This document shows positions 1 through 9,158 of a stretch of DNA of 64,000 nt, piece by piece. Made by a program: the position numbers and the translations under genes. Position 1 is the first letter of the stretch. Each line of letters starts with the position of its first letter. Below the pieces are notes generated by a model. It did no database searches, was not told the DNA's origin, and worked only from the letters and a program-made list of their open reading frames with translations. This DNA is from Paracnuella aquatica (GTDB lineage: Bacteria; Bacteroidota; Bacteroidia; Chitinophagales; Chitinophagaceae): NCBI RefSeq assembly GCF_003332885.2, contig NZ_QOWJ01000001.1, positions 434,001-498,000 on the forward strand. The letters are read 5' to 3'.

Positions 1-305
1 AGTCGCTGTCGCATTCCCTGAATTTTGAAACAAAATACAATGTGCTGCAAAACAGCTCGGTGACGGCGCGGTTTGTTTGGAACAATATTGCATATACCGA
101 CAAAGGCGCCAACAACAAAGCCAACACGGCTATTGCTTACACCATGTTGGATGGCCTGCTGCCCGGCCAGAACTTTTTATGGAATATTGATCTGACCCGC
201 CGGCTGCTCAATAACGTGGAAGTGAACTTTCAGTACGATGGCCGCCAGCCGGCAAACGCCAAGACGGTGCATACCGGAAAGGCAAGTTTGCGGGCTTTGT
301 TTTAA
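1..305 (+). CDS. C-terminal fragment of a large surface/outer-membrane protein (partial)
   Basis: The reading frame is open from the window edge (first full codon at base 3) to TAA at 303-305, so only about 100 C-terminal residues are visible. The residues alternate polar and hydrophobic, with many Asn, Thr and aromatic residues, and end in a basic RALF tail, as in the last beta strands of an outer-membrane barrel or a large repetitive surface protein. No catalytic motif is seen. It converges with ychF. Function is not recognised; the surface location is inferred from composition only. Confidence 0.6.
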   Translation, partial: SLSHSLNFETKYNVLQNSSVTARFVWNNIAYTDKGANNKANTAIAYTMLDGLLPGQNFLWNIDLTRRLLNNVEVNFQYDGRQPANAKTVHTGKASLRALF

Positions 306-438
306 GGGAGATGTTTTTTTATGATCCGCTTATACGATTGATGTGGTAGATAAAGAAGGCAGTCATAAAATAGCCCGAAGGGCTTGTAGCGCATAAGGGT
401 AGTATAATTCATTTGATAATAACGTTACTGCAGTAAAA

Positions 439-490
439 GTGTGCGACGCAACGGAAGTTTAATAGGGTTGTAAAAGCCGGTTACATAAAA
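439..490 (+). repeat. Partial copy of the dispersed composite repeat
   Basis: This segment starts with GTGTGCGACGCAAC and ends with TTACATAAAA. It aligns without gaps to 54474-54525, with most positions identical. The same 14-base core is found in reverse complement at 20595-20608. It lies in the 278-base gap between the partial first gene and ychF. No palindromic half is visible beside it here, so it is a fragment or an independent module of the larger repeat. Confidence 0.6.
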
Positions 491-494
491 CCAA

Positions 495-523
495 AAAGCC
501 ACAGAGTTTTTCTCTGTGGCTTT
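495..523 (-). terminator. Terminator hairpin downstream of ychF
   Basis: A perfect 12-base inverted repeat (AAAGCCACAGAG and its complement) surrounds a five-base loop. Read on the minus strand it is followed by a run of T, which suits ychF; it may also stop transcription arriving from the plus strand. Confidence 0.75.
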
Positions 524-583
524 AACTATTTCAACGTTTAAACAAATTGAACTTTTGAACTAACGACGTTTTCTTCAAACTAG

Positions 584-1681
584 TTACACATTGAACCGAA
601 AGTGCATCACATCGCCATCCTTTACGATGTATTCCTTTCCTTCAATGCGCAGACGGCCGGCTTCGCGGCAGGCTGCTTCGGAGCCGTAGTGTACAAAGTC
701 GTCGTACCCGATCACTTCGGCTTTGATAAATCCTTTTTCAAAATCGGTATGAATAACGCTAGCAGCCTGTGGCGCTTTCCAGCCCTCGTGGATGGTCCAG
801 GCACGAACTTCCTGCACGCCTGCCGTAAAATAAGTTTGCAGTTGCAGCAGTTTGTAGGCAGAGCGGATGAGGCGGTTCAGCGCCGGTTCCTTCATGCCGT
901 ATTCTTCCATAAACAAGGCCTGGTCGGCGGGGTCTTCCATTTCAGAGATCTGGGCTTCGATGGAGTTGTTCATGATGATCACCTCGGCGCCTTCGTCCTT
1001 TACCGAGGCAATCAGCGCTTCGGAAAATTTATTGCCGGTGTGCATCGATGGTTCGTCTACGTTGGCGACATATAGCACGGGTTTTTCGGTGAGCAAAAAC
1101 AGGTCGGCAATGGCGCTGCGCTCTTCCGGGGCAATGTCCAGCGAACGGATACTTTTGCCCTGCTCCAGGTGTGCCTTGCAGCGTTGTAGCACTTCCAGTT
1201 CGGCCTTGGCCTTTACATCGAACTTTGCGTTTTTCTCTGTTTTCGCGATTTTTTTTTCAATGCTGTCCAGGTCTTTCAACTGCAACTCGGTATCGATGAT
1301 TTCTTTATCGCTAACGGGGTTGATGGCGCCTTCGTCGCGAAGAATGTTCTCGTCTTCAAAACAGCGGATCACGTGGATGATGGCATCCACTTCGCGGATA
1401 TTGCCCAGGAATTTGTTGCCCAAACCTTCGCCTTTCGATGCGCCCCGCACAAGTCCGGCAATGTCCACAATCTCGATCTGGGTGGGCACGACGCGGTTAG
1501 GCTGCACCAGTTCGGCCAGTTTTGCCAGCCGTTCGTCGGGCACATCTACCAGGCCTACATTGGGCTCGATGGTACAAAAGCGGTAATTGCTTGCCTGCGC
1601 TTTGGCGCTGTTGCTAACCGCGTTAAAAAGAGTTGATTTTCCCACGTTGGGCAAGCCTACGATACCTGCTTGTAAAGCCAT
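584..1681 (-). CDS. ychF: Redox-regulated ATPase YchF (Obg-like ATPase)
   Basis: A cytosolic TRAFAC P-loop ATPase of 365 residues, the normal family length, that binds ribosomes and affects stress responses. Visible motifs are the P-loop GLPNVGKST near residues 9-17, DIAGLVRGAS near 75, and NVDE near 207 in place of the NKxD of true GTPases, which explains the ATP preference of the family. The C-terminal TGS domain covers roughly residues 280-365. Starts at ATG. A TATCTTTG -7 box at 1815-1822 on the minus strand would give a leader of about 130 bases containing a long palindromic word repeat. Confidence 0.97.
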   Translation of the reverse strand: MALQAGIVGLPNVGKSTLFNAVSNSAKAQASNYRFCTIEPNVGLVDVPDERLAKLAELVQPNRVVPTQIEIVDIAGLVRGASKGEGLGNKFLGNIREVDAIIHVIRCFEDENILRDEGAINPVSDKEIIDTELQLKDLDSIEKKIAKTEKNAKFDVKAKAELEVLQRCKAHLEQGKSIRSLDIAPEERSAIADLFLLTEKPVLYVANVDEPSMHTGNKFSEALIASVKDEGAEVIIMNNSIEAQISEMEDPADQALFMEEYGMKEPALNRLIRSAYKLLQLQTYFTAGVQEVRAWTIHEGWKAPQAASVIHTDFEKGFIKAEVIGYDDFVHYGSEAACREAGRLRIEGKEYIVKDGDVMHFRFNV

Positions 1682-1728
1682 TTTTGATGTCTATGTTTAA
1701 GATTTTTTATTTATTGCAAATGCCTATT

Positions 1729-1803
1729 GGATTTACGATTTTGGATTTACGATTTACGATTGTATTTAAATAATCGTAAATCCGAAATCGTAAATCGTCA
1801 ATC
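1729..1803. repeat. Inverted array of GATTTAC-like words
   Basis: The left arm (1729-1761) is made of near-tandem GGATTTACGATT units. The right arm (1772-1803) is an imperfect reverse complement of it, and the spacer is about ten AT-rich bases. It lies between the divergent ychF and SpmA/B-type genes and inside the predicted ychF leader. Similar words recur at 35086-35112 and 35167-35196. Confidence 0.8.
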
Positions 1804-1814
1804 AAAAAGGTTCG

Positions 1815-1822
1815 CAAAGATA
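1815..1822 (-). promoter_or_regulatory. Bacteroidota -7 box for ychF (TATCTTTG)
   Basis: This is an exact match to TAnnTTTG on the minus strand, upstream of ychF. A TTTG lies 17 bases further upstream, which is slightly short for the usual -33 spacing. The assignment rests on the motif alone. Confidence 0.5.
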
Positions 1823-1942
1823 AGCTAAACCGGCCGCGCCAAAACTTTACCCTTAAACTGTTACCTTTCGGCCCGGTATGTGCATCCGGGCGTTTGGCTG
1901 CGGGTGTGCAGGATAGATTTCCAAACAACTTTCATTGCTTAC

Positions 1943-3442
1943 ATGGCTTTAAGCAGAATCTGGTCGGCATTTATATTAATAGCAATAGCGGTGGCGGCAT
2001 ACCGCAGCGTGGTGCAGGACGATGAGCAAATTTTCAGCCGCATGGTTACCGGCCGCGCCTCCGACCCATACGATACCGTTTGGTATTTTTCCATTGGCGA
2101 TCCGCGCAGCGCCGGCTACCCAACTGCAGAAGCTTTTGCTACTTATGTTTCCGGTTTTGGTTATGTAAAAACCGACTCGGCCGCCGCAGCAACCGTTTTG
2201 CTGGCCGATGATCAAAGTTTGCCTGCGGCAAAAAGCCTGCAGGCGCAGCAACCGGCTTTAAAAATTCACACCTATAAATCGCTGCAAAACCGCCTGACTC
2301 GTCGTGCCGACGGCATGATCGAGACCTGTAAAAATGCCGTTACCATTGCCATTGGGTTGATTGGCATTATGGCCCTGTTTATGGGGCTTATGGCCATTGC
2401 TGAAAGGGCAGGGGGCATCAGGTTGTTGTCGAAAATCATCGGACCGTTTTTTTCCCGCCTTTTCCCGGAAGTGCCGAAAGGCCACCCGTCAATGGGGCAT
2501 ATGATGATGAATTTTTCGGCAAACCTGTTGGGTCTCGATAATGCCGCAACCCCGTTTGGACTGAAAGCAATGGAGAGCCTGCAGGAACTGAACCCATCTA
2601 GGGAGACGGCATCCAATGCGCAGATCATGTTTTTGTGCCTGCATGCATCCGGGCTAACCCTGATTCCGGTAAGTATCATTGCGGCCCGCTCGGCCCTGCG
2701 TGCCGAAAACCCAACCGACATTTTTGTGCCCTGCATGATCGCCACTTTTGTGGCTACCATGGCCGCTATGTTCATTGTGTCGTTCAGGCAAAAAATAAAT
2801 GTGCTGCAACCGGTGATCCTGGTCTGGGTAGGCGGCATATCGGCGGTGATCGGGTTGCTGGTTTGGTACCTTACTTCTTTAAACTTAAATGCGCTGCAGG
2901 CTTTTTCCAGCGTGTTGAGCAACGGGCTGATCCTGCTGATTTTTTTGTTGATTGTGGCTGGTGCCGTTTATAAAAAAATAGACGTGTTCGATGCGTTTAT
3001 CGATGGTGCAAAAGGAGGATTTGAGACGGCTGTCCGCATTATTCCTTACTTGGTGGGCATGCTGGTCGCCATCAGTTTACTCCGCACTTCCGGTACATTC
3101 GATGTGGTAATTGGCGCGGTAAAATCGGGCTTCGCAGCATTGGGCACCGACACCCGGTTTGTGGATGGGCTGCCTACGGCGCTGATCAAACCCATGAGCG
3201 GCAGCGGCGCCCGGGGTATGATGATCGATACCATGACCACATTTGGCCCTGACTCTTTTGCTGGCCGGCTGGCTTGTATTTTACAGGGATCATCGGACAC
3301 AACTTTTTATGTAATCGCGGTATATTTTGGTGCGGTGTCCATTAAAAATACACGTTACGCAATCGGGTCGATGCTGCTGGCCGATCTGGTGGGGATTATA
3401 ACATCGATCGTTTTGGCGTATTTGTTTTTTGGAGGGGCGTAG
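1943..3442 (+). CDS. SpmA/SpmB-type nucleoside-recognition (Gate) membrane protein
   Basis: A polytopic inner-membrane protein. The ATG at 1943 is chosen because it directly precedes a hydrophobic helix (MALSRIW...); the in-frame upstream extension has no protein character. It carries two Gate-type modules in tandem: an SpmA-like one in the first half (AERAGG, then NLLGLDNAATPFG) and an SpmB-like one in the second (GSGARGMMIDT, then QGSSDTTFYV). It is therefore a fusion of the two spore-maturation proteins that are separate in Bacillus, in a phylum that does not sporulate. Transport of nucleoside-like solutes is the usual family guess; the substrate is unknown. The flippase gene starts nine bases after its stop. 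Confidence 0.88.
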   Translation: MALSRIWSAFILIAIAVAAYRSVVQDDEQIFSRMVTGRASDPYDTVWYFSIGDPRSAGYPTAEAFATYVSGFGYVKTDSAAAATVLLADDQSLPAAKSLQAQQPALKIHTYKSLQNRLTRRADGMIETCKNAVTIAIGLIGIMALFMGLMAIAERAGGIRLLSKIIGPFFSRLFPEVPKGHPSMGHMMMNFSANLLGLDNAATPFGLKAMESLQELNPSRETASNAQIMFLCLHASGLTLIPVSIIAARSALRAENPTDIFVPCMIATFVATMAAMFIVSFRQKINVLQPVILVWVGGISAVIGLLVWYLTSLNLNALQAFSSVLSNGLILLIFLLIVAGAVYKKIDVFDAFIDGAKGGFETAVRIIPYLVGMLVAISLLRTSGTFDVVIGAVKSGFAALGTDTRFVDGLPTALIKPMSGSGARGMMIDTMTTFGPDSFAGRLACILQGSSDTTFYVIAVYFGAVSIKNTRYAIGSMLLADLVGIITSIVLAYLFFGGA

Positions 3443-3451
3443 CAATTTTTT

Positions 3452-4792
3452 ATGCAGATACATAAAAAGCTATTGCAATTGTTATCAGGCAAACTACAGG
3501 AAGATGTAATAGCACTCATCAAGAAAACTGGCAAGCTGCTCGCTATACAGGCAATTGCTGTCTTGCTTTTATTCTTAAATAATTACCTGATCGTAAGATA
3601 TGCAGGGGCTCATAATTACGGCACTTATGTGTCGATAATGACCTGGATTAGTTTCTTTAGTGTTTTATCCATATTTGGGATGGACGACTGGCTCACTGCA
3701 CTCTTGCCAAAGTACACGCACAATCCAGACGACCCGACACCAATAGGTATGCTCCGTTGGTCTTTCAAAATTATCTCATTGGTATTTCCGATCTCCGGAT
3801 TGCTTTTTTATGCAGCCGTGCATTCGGGTGTTATCGAAAGTGTTGGCTCTTCGACATTTTGGCTGGTATTGGGGTTAGTGTACGGCACAACTATAATGAG
3901 CCTGTTGGTATGTTTTTTACTTATAACCAATCGATTGATTATAAGTCAAGTTTTAGACAAATTATTTAGGGCTTTAATAGCCATTCTCGCCCTTGTCATC
4001 ATCAGTTTTGTGAGCTATCGATTGGACGTTACCAAGTTATTAAGCATCCAACTTATCAGTGTGCTTTCCGTGGCAGTTTTGTCTATATTTGTCATCCGGA
4101 AAAATCAAAGAAAACCCACACAACAAGCTACGCCAGCGGCTTTCAATAAAAGGCTGCAACCTAATTTTTATTTCCTGGTCATTTCGTTACTCAATGTGTT
4201 AGCGGTACGCCTTGACCTGCTCATGCTTACAGGAAGTGCGCCGCCTCAGGAGATTGGATATTACAATATAGCTGTAAGGTTTGCAGATCTGATTCACTAT
4301 CCGGTAACGGTACTAAACCTGATGGTGCCGCCACTGCTATCGAAAATGTGGCATAACGCACAAAAAGATGAACAATACCGCATCATCCGCCTGACTTCAG
4401 GTATTGGTTTTATCGCAACTGGTTCTATTTTAATTGTATTGTCCCTATTTGGTTCCATGGTGTTGTCATGGTTCGGCGGAAATTTTACAGATAGCTACCC
4501 GGTAATCCTGATCATTGGCGCTTCGCATCTGCTTTCCGCGTTGCTCGGACCAATGAATATTCTTTTTATGGTTGGCGGCAAGGAAAAAGTTGCTTTAGTC
4601 TGTCTGGGTGTGCAAGTAGCAGTTACAGCAGTAGCTGCATATTTTTTTATCCCTGCATTTAGGGGTTATGGGGCAGCGATCAGCTTGGTTATCGGCAACG
4701 TAACTTATATGATAACGATTTCCTTGTTTTTTTATAAAATGGAAAAGGTGGTCATTACAGCGTTCTATATTTTTGGTCGCGGGTCAAAATAA
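3452..4792 (+). CDS. Polysaccharide/lipid-linked oligosaccharide flippase (Wzx/MATE-like)
   Basis: A 446-residue protein with about twelve hydrophobic segments, fitting the MviN/MATE/Wzx superfamily that moves lipid-linked glycans across the inner membrane. The N-terminal pattern (a helix, NNYLIVRYAGAHNYGTY, then a second helix) is typical of polysaccharide biosynthesis flippases. Base composition is visibly more AT-rich than the flanking ychF and lepA regions. No glycosyltransferase is adjacent, so the cargo cannot be inferred. It begins nine bases after the upstream stop codon, so co-transcription is possible. It is followed by the IS982 element. Confidence 0.85.
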   Translation: MQIHKKLLQLLSGKLQEDVIALIKKTGKLLAIQAIAVLLLFLNNYLIVRYAGAHNYGTYVSIMTWISFFSVLSIFGMDDWLTALLPKYTHNPDDPTPIGMLRWSFKIISLVFPISGLLFYAAVHSGVIESVGSSTFWLVLGLVYGTTIMSLLVCFLLITNRLIISQVLDKLFRALIAILALVIISFVSYRLDVTKLLSIQLISVLSVAVLSIFVIRKNQRKPTQQATPAAFNKRLQPNFYFLVISLLNVLAVRLDLLMLTGSAPPQEIGYYNIAVRFADLIHYPVTVLNLMVPPLLSKMWHNAQKDEQYRIIRLTSGIGFIATGSILIVLSLFGSMVLSWFGGNFTDSYPVILIIGASHLLSALLGPMNILFMVGGKEKVALVCLGVQVAVTAVAAYFFIPAFRGYGAAISLVIGNVTYMITISLFFYKMEKVVITAFYIFGRGSK

Positions 4793-4850
4793 CGTAAGTC
4801 AACAACCTTATCAGGGAGGCTTATTTCGGCAAGGTGTGTTTTATTTAATT

Positions 4851-4870
4851 AACCCAAGTTGCTAGTTAAG
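4851..4870 (+). repeat. IS982 terminal inverted repeat (left)
   Basis: This pairs with 5750-5769 in reverse complement with three mismatches. It is adjacent to the transposase stop codon. Confidence 0.75.
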
Positions 4871-5690
4871 CAATTTGGTCAAAGGTGAATGCGATGACAA
4901 AGAGGGCTACTTTTAGCAAGAAGCAATTTTGGGTGACGGCATGGATGCTTCTGAGCATTTTAGCTTTGATGCAGCTAAAGTCTGTTTCGATTTGCTTGCG
5001 CATGTGCTCTTTGAGAAAGTTGATGGAAGGCGCATCTTTTCGTTTGCTATTTTTTTTGCGCTGCACCATGGCATGAATCAACTCCGCGTCAAAGAGGTCA
5101 TCCTCCGCACCGTAATCTGTATAGCCGGCATCCATATAGATGCAACTCTCTGGCGCTACATCCAGGGGCAGTTTGCCCAAGGCTCTCACATCGGCTTCCG
5201 CACCAGGCACCAGGCAAAACTCCACCGGCAGACCGTCCAAGATCAGCACCTGCACCTGTACGCCATAAAAATACCTGCGCATGGCCGCGTGTTTGCCCCG
5301 GAATACTTCGCCTTCCAGCACCTTGGAGCGTGAAATACGGATGTTGTCGCAGACCGCAACGGGAAAGGAATCCAGCCGGTAGGTGGCAGCTCCCGCCATG
5401 TCCTTGAGCCGCTTGCCCAGATAAAAGAACAGCGCCAGCATGAAATCCGAAAGCCGGTGGAGCCGCCTGCAAAAGCGCGACTTGCCCAGCATGCCGGGCA
5501 CATAGCCTTTTAGTTTCATAAAATGGCGTCCGTTGTCCAGGTGCCCACCAAAGTACAGTACCGAAACAAAAGCCGTCGTGATCACTTCGCTGTCTGAAAC
5601 ACGGACCTTCTTGTCCTCATAATGACGCATCGCTTTGAGCGTGTCATCCACAATACAGTAAAGCGCTATAATTTTATCATCGGAAAGCAT
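4866..5690 (-). CDS. IS982-family transposase
   Basis: An intact DDE-type transposase. The internal ATG at 5690 (MLSDDKIIALYCIVDD) matches the usual IS982 N-terminus and gives 274 residues; the in-frame extension up to 5759 would run into the terminal repeat. Acidic residues in YRLDSFPVAVCDN and in YMDAGYTDYG are good candidates for the catalytic triad, and the C-terminus has the ETDFSCIKA segment typical of the family. The stop codon sits inside the left terminal repeat. No frameshift or internal stop is seen, so it may be active. Confidence 0.92.
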   Translation of the reverse strand: MLSDDKIIALYCIVDDTLKAMRHYEDKKVRVSDSEVITTAFVSVLYFGGHLDNGRHFMKLKGYVPGMLGKSRFCRRLHRLSDFMLALFFYLGKRLKDMAGAATYRLDSFPVAVCDNIRISRSKVLEGEVFRGKHAAMRRYFYGVQVQVLILDGLPVEFCLVPGAEADVRALGKLPLDVAPESCIYMDAGYTDYGAEDDLFDAELIHAMVQRKKNSKRKDAPSINFLKEHMRKQIETDFSCIKAKMLRSIHAVTQNCFLLKVALFVIAFTFDQIA

Positions 5691-5749
5691 GGCCCTTGAT
5701 TTTAGATGTGGTAATCCAAAATTAAAAAACCACCATGCTTTCCTCCTTA

Positions 5750-5769
5750 TAACTGGCAACTTAGTTTAA
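5750..5769 (-). repeat. IS982 terminal inverted repeat (right)
   Basis: This is the partner of 4851-4870. It overlaps the stop codon region of the neighbouring membrane-protein gene through the flanking duplication. Confidence 0.75.
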
Positions 5770-6617
5770 TTAAGCGCCTTTGATCCAAATCTGAACCTCT
5801 GGAAAGAAAACTTCCTTTGAAAGCTTGCCAATGGGAAAAACACCATCAAGCCTGCCCATAGTTCAAAAAAATAAGCATCTGCATTTATAAGAAAACCAAG
5901 CGGTAATAAAAATAAAAATGTCCGTAAGAGTTTATCCCATTTTTTGGTAAAAAAGGCTACAATAAATGCGCCTTCCATCATAACACCTATAGTGAAAATT
6001 ACTTGTGTTAAGAGTGGGTGTTGTAACAGAAAACGATAAAAGCCTGCGATCCAGTGCTCCGGATGGAACCAGAAAAGTGAGGTGAAATTTTGTTTGATGA
6101 TCAATGCTGACTGGTCGGGATAAAACAGGGATGCTCTAACGACTTTCCATAAAAAAGCTGCCACCATCAGAAATGCAAGGTAATATCGTGCGCCTTCCCA
6201 GGCCCAGTAAAATGAATCCGCTCTAAAAAGGAAAACTATGGATAGGAGCAGTATGGCTACTTTTGTATGAGCATGATGCAAACCAAATGTATTCATCAAA
6301 ACAAAATACAAGAAGTAAATGGCTACAAACAGCACATATCTGATTTTACCTTCAGGATAAATGGCAAGGCTGATGGAAAGAAGCAGCAAACTAGAATCGA
6401 ACAGGATGGAAATAAGCTTACGACTGACCAATAATTCCGGCAGGCTTATCAAATGGAGCATCCAATAAGTAAGATCGACATAGGGAAACTTCAGCGCCGG
6501 CTGATTTAAGCCGGTAAGACTAAACCCCAAAATGTATTGAATGCAAAGTGCAATACTTACAAAGCCGAAAAATAGCCGTGCAGCATTTTTTTGTTCCAGG
6601 CTAATGTTGCCGATCAT
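5766..6617 (-). CDS. Multi-pass membrane protein of unknown function
   Basis: A very hydrophobic protein of 283 residues with about eight predicted membrane helices. A loose resemblance to HTTM/DoxX-type proteins is possible, but no diagnostic motif was found. The start is placed at ATG 6617 rather than the GTG at 6635, because this ATG overlaps the TGA of the upstream gene in an ATGA junction, the classic sign of translational coupling. Its TAA lies inside the 9-base duplication made by the IS982 insertion, so the original stop appears to be preserved. AT-rich like the flippase. Confidence 0.75.
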   Translation of the reverse strand: MIGNISLEQKNAARLFFGFVSIALCIQYILGFSLTGLNQPALKFPYVDLTYWMLHLISLPELLVSRKLISILFDSSLLLLSISLAIYPEGKIRYVLFVAIYFLYFVLMNTFGLHHAHTKVAILLLSIVFLFRADSFYWAWEGARYYLAFLMVAAFLWKVVRASLFYPDQSALIIKQNFTSLFWFHPEHWIAGFYRFLLQHPLLTQVIFTIGVMMEGAFIVAFFTKKWDKLLRTFLFLLPLGFLINADAYFFELWAGLMVFFPLASFQRKFSFQRFRFGSKALN

Positions 6618-7165
6618 TTTCTCTGATATTTCCACTGCAAAAGAGTTTTCGCAGAGTCGAGCACTAAGTTATATTCCCCGGTAAAACGAACAGAAAGCAT
6701 CTTTACATTAATTGAACTTATAGGGGTACACAAATGTTGCTGCAGGTATTTAGGAAACCATTGTTTAAAACTGTTTAATTCTTTTGCTGTGTTGAATAAG
6801 TTTTCCTCCAGCAGCCTCACTTTACTATAATGATTCTTTAATTTATCCTGTAAAAACAAGATGGTTGGATCGATGCCTTTATTTTGCTGCATAGCTGCGT
6901 AATAAAAAATTGGCTTTTGCACCATAGCCTTATTATAGGTAAAATAGTTTGTACGGGCTAAATCAATGGTGTCATTTACGATGATTTGAACCACCTCATA
7001 TTGCGTTGGTCGTGTTTGCTTTTGTGAATACATGCCGTAAACAAAAAAAGGGGTCACTTCATCTCCCAACAAATTGCCGACAATAGTAAAAAAGAAGAAT
7101 AACGTAAAACCCCAAAAGAGATTTCTGTTTTGCCGATACAAGCGTAGTAAAAAAGCATTTTTCAT
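6614..7165 (-). CDS. Membrane-anchored protein of unknown function, coupled to the downstream membrane protein
   Basis: A 183-residue protein starting at ATG, with one strong hydrophobic segment near residues 16-36 and a mostly polar remainder, probably extracytoplasmic. It has no recognisable enzyme motif. It shares an ATGA overlap with the following polytopic membrane protein, implying a two-gene operon and probably a shared complex. The pair is AT-rich compared with lepA next door. Function is not recognised. Confidence 0.7.
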   Translation of the reverse strand: MKNAFLLRLYRQNRNLFWGFTLFFFFTIVGNLLGDEVTPFFVYGMYSQKQTRPTQYEVVQIIVNDTIDLARTNYFTYNKAMVQKPIFYYAAMQQNKGIDPTILFLQDKLKNHYSKVRLLEENLFNTAKELNSFKQWFPKYLQQHLCTPISSINVKMLSVRFTGEYNLVLDSAKTLLQWKYQRK

Positions 7166-7251
7166 CCTTTCTGTGAGTATATATACTCGTTAATATTCAA
7201 AGATAAAGTAACATCAAAGTTACACTTTCAACATTCGATTTGTTGTTTTAG

Positions 7252-7259
7252 TACCTTTG
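7252..7259 (+). promoter_or_regulatory. -7 box for lepA (TACCTTTG)
   Basis: This is an exact TAnnTTTG match 29 bases before the lepA ATG. No clear -33 TTTG is seen at the usual spacing. Confidence 0.5.
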
Positions 7260-7288
7260 CCCGTTCATATACCGAAGTAAACCCCTAC

Positions 7289-9079
7289 ATGAAGCATATC
7301 CGGAATTTTTGCATTATTGCCCACATCGACCACGGTAAAAGCACATTGGCCGACCGGCTGCTGCAAACCACCAATACCATTTCTGAACGGCAGATGATGG
7401 ATCAGGTGCTCGACGACATGGACCTGGAGCGTGAAAAAGGGATTACCATTAAAAGCCACGCCATCCAGATCAACCACCTGCATAAAGGCGAAAAATATAC
7501 GCTGAACCTCATCGACACGCCGGGCCACGTGGATTTTAGCTACGAAGTGAGCCGGGCGCTGGCGGCTTGCGAAGGCGCATTGCTGCTGGTAGATGCGACA
7601 CAGGGCATCCAGGCACAGACCATTTCCAATCTTTACCTCGCCATCGAAAACGACCTCGAGATCATCCCGGTGATCAATAAGATCGATATGGATGGCGCTA
7701 TGATCGAGGAGGTTAAAGACCAGATCATTGAACTGATAGGCTGTAAGCCAGAAGATATTTTGCTGGCCTCGGGTCGCACCGGCATTGGCATTGAAGGCAT
7801 TTTGGAAGCAATTGTTGAACGTATTCCAGCGCCAAAAGGCGACCCCGAAGCCCCACTGCAGGCCCTCATTTTTGACTCGGTTTTCAACTCATTCCGCGGC
7901 ATCATCGTGTATTTTCGGGTAAACAACGGCACCATCCGCAAGGGCGACAAAATTAAATTTGTGTCTACCGACGAAGAATATGAGGCTGATGAAATTGGCA
8001 TCTTGAAGCTTGGCTTGGAGCCTAAAAAAGAGGTACGTGCTGGCGACGTAGGCTACCTCATTACCGGGATTAAGAATGCCAAGGAAGTGAAAGTTGGTGA
8101 TACACTAACCAATGCAATAACGCCCACACAGGAGCCGATCAAGGGTTTTCAGGAAGTGAAACCAATGGTATTTGCAGGCATTTTCCCAGTCAATACCGAC
8201 GAGTTTGAAGAATTGCGCGACTGCATGGAAAAGCTGCAGTTAAATGATGCTTCTCTGACCTTTGAACTGGAAACCTCACAGGCACTTGGTTTCGGTTTCC
8301 GATGCGGCTTTCTTGGACTGCTCCATATGGAAATCATCCAGGAGCGGCTGGAGCGGGAATTTAACCAGACGGTAATTACCACTGTTCCGAACGTAAGCTT
8401 TATTGCCTACACCACCAAGGGCGAAAAGATCATTGTGAACAACCCCGCCGAAATGCCCGATCCGGTAAAAACCGACCGGATCGAGGAACCTTTTATCAAA
8501 GCACAGATCATTACTAAACCCGATTACATCGGTAATATCATGACGCTTTGCCTGGGCAAACGCGGCATTCTGCTTAATCAAAGTTATCTGACAACTACCC
8601 GTGTGGAGCTGATCTTTGAGATGCCGCTAACGGAGATTGTATTTGACTTTTACGATAAGCTCAAAAGCCAAACCCGAGGCTACGCATCGTTCGATTATAA
8701 TCCGATCGGCTACCGCGAGGCGGATATCGTAAAAATGGACATCCTGCTGAACAACGATAAAGTGGATGCACTGAGTGCACTTATTCACCGCAGCCGGGCC
8801 CACGAATTTGGCCGCAAGCTTTGTGAAAAATTAAAAGAACTGCTACCACGTCAGCAATTCCAAATCGCGATCCAGGCAGCCATCGGCGCCAAGATCGTAG
8901 CCCGGGAAAACATTTCAGCCATGCGGAAAGACGTAACTGCAAAATGTTATGGTGGTGACATTAGCCGTAAACGCAAATTGTTGGAAAAACAAAAAGAGGG
9001 TAAGAAGCGGATGCGCCAGATTGGTAACGTAGAGGTACCTCAGGAAGCGTTTCTGGCGGTGTTGAAATTGGATGATTAG
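7289..9079 (+). CDS. lepA: Elongation factor 4 (LepA), ribosomal back-translocase
   Basis: A translational GTPase of 596 residues, the full family length. G1 is AHIDHGKST near residues 10-18, G3 is [11 protein letters not shown] near 75, and G4 is NKID near 130. The EF-G-like domains and the LepA-specific basic C-terminal domain ([20 protein letters not shown]) are present. It acts on stalled or mistranslocated ribosomes, usually under ionic or cold stress. It stands alone, followed by a strong terminator. Confidence 0.98.
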   Translation: MKHIRNFCIIAHIDHGKSTLADRLLQTTNTISERQMMDQVLDDMDLEREKGITIKSHAIQINHLHKGEKYTLNLIDTPGHVDFSYEVSRALAACEGALLLVDATQGIQAQTISNLYLAIENDLEIIPVINKIDMDGAMIEEVKDQIIELIGCKPEDILLASGRTGIGIEGILEAIVERIPAPKGDPEAPLQALIFDSVFNSFRGIIVYFRVNNGTIRKGDKIKFVSTDEEYEADEIGILKLGLEPKKEVRAGDVGYLITGIKNAKEVKVGDTLTNAITPTQEPIKGFQEVKPMVFAGIFPVNTDEFEELRDCMEKLQLNDASLTFELETSQALGFGFRCGFLGLLHMEIIQERLEREFNQTVITTVPNVSFIAYTTKGEKIIVNNPAEMPDPVKTDRIEEPFIKAQIITKPDYIGNIMTLCLGKRGILLNQSYLTTTRVELIFEMPLTEIVFDFYDKLKSQTRGYASFDYNPIGYREADIVKMDILLNNDKVDALSALIHRSRAHEFGRKLCEKLKELLPRQQFQIAIQAAIGAKIVARENISAMRKDVTAKCYGGDISRKRKLLEKQKEGKKRMRQIGNVEVPQEAFLAVLKLDD

Positions 9080-9095
9080 AATACTAAATAATGTA

Positions 9096-9137
9096 AAAAG
9101 CCTCGGATTATAGAAATCTATAGTCCGAGGCTTTTTT
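9096..9137 (+). terminator. Strong intrinsic terminator after lepA
   Basis: Arms of about 20 bases (AAAAAGCCTCGGA-T/C-TATAGA) with a two-base loop and a single wobble position are followed by a T-run. It probably works in both directions and serves the convergent gene at 9159-10121 as well. Confidence 0.9.
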
Positions 9138-9158
9138 TTATGCTAAAGGAAATCTGAT

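Larger units (their letters stand above)
4846..5773. mobile_element. IS982-family insertion sequence with 9-base flanking direct repeat
   Basis: The element carries one transposase gene on the minus strand. Imperfect terminal inverted repeats are visible at 4851-4870 and 5750-5769 (17 of 20 positions match after complementing). The 9-mer TTTAATTAA occurs at both 4846-4854 and 5765-5773, consistent with a target-site duplication, although it is itself palindromic and overlaps the repeat ends, so the exact borders are uncertain by a few bases. A short, intact element with a matching duplication suggests fairly recent insertion. Confidence 0.85.
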
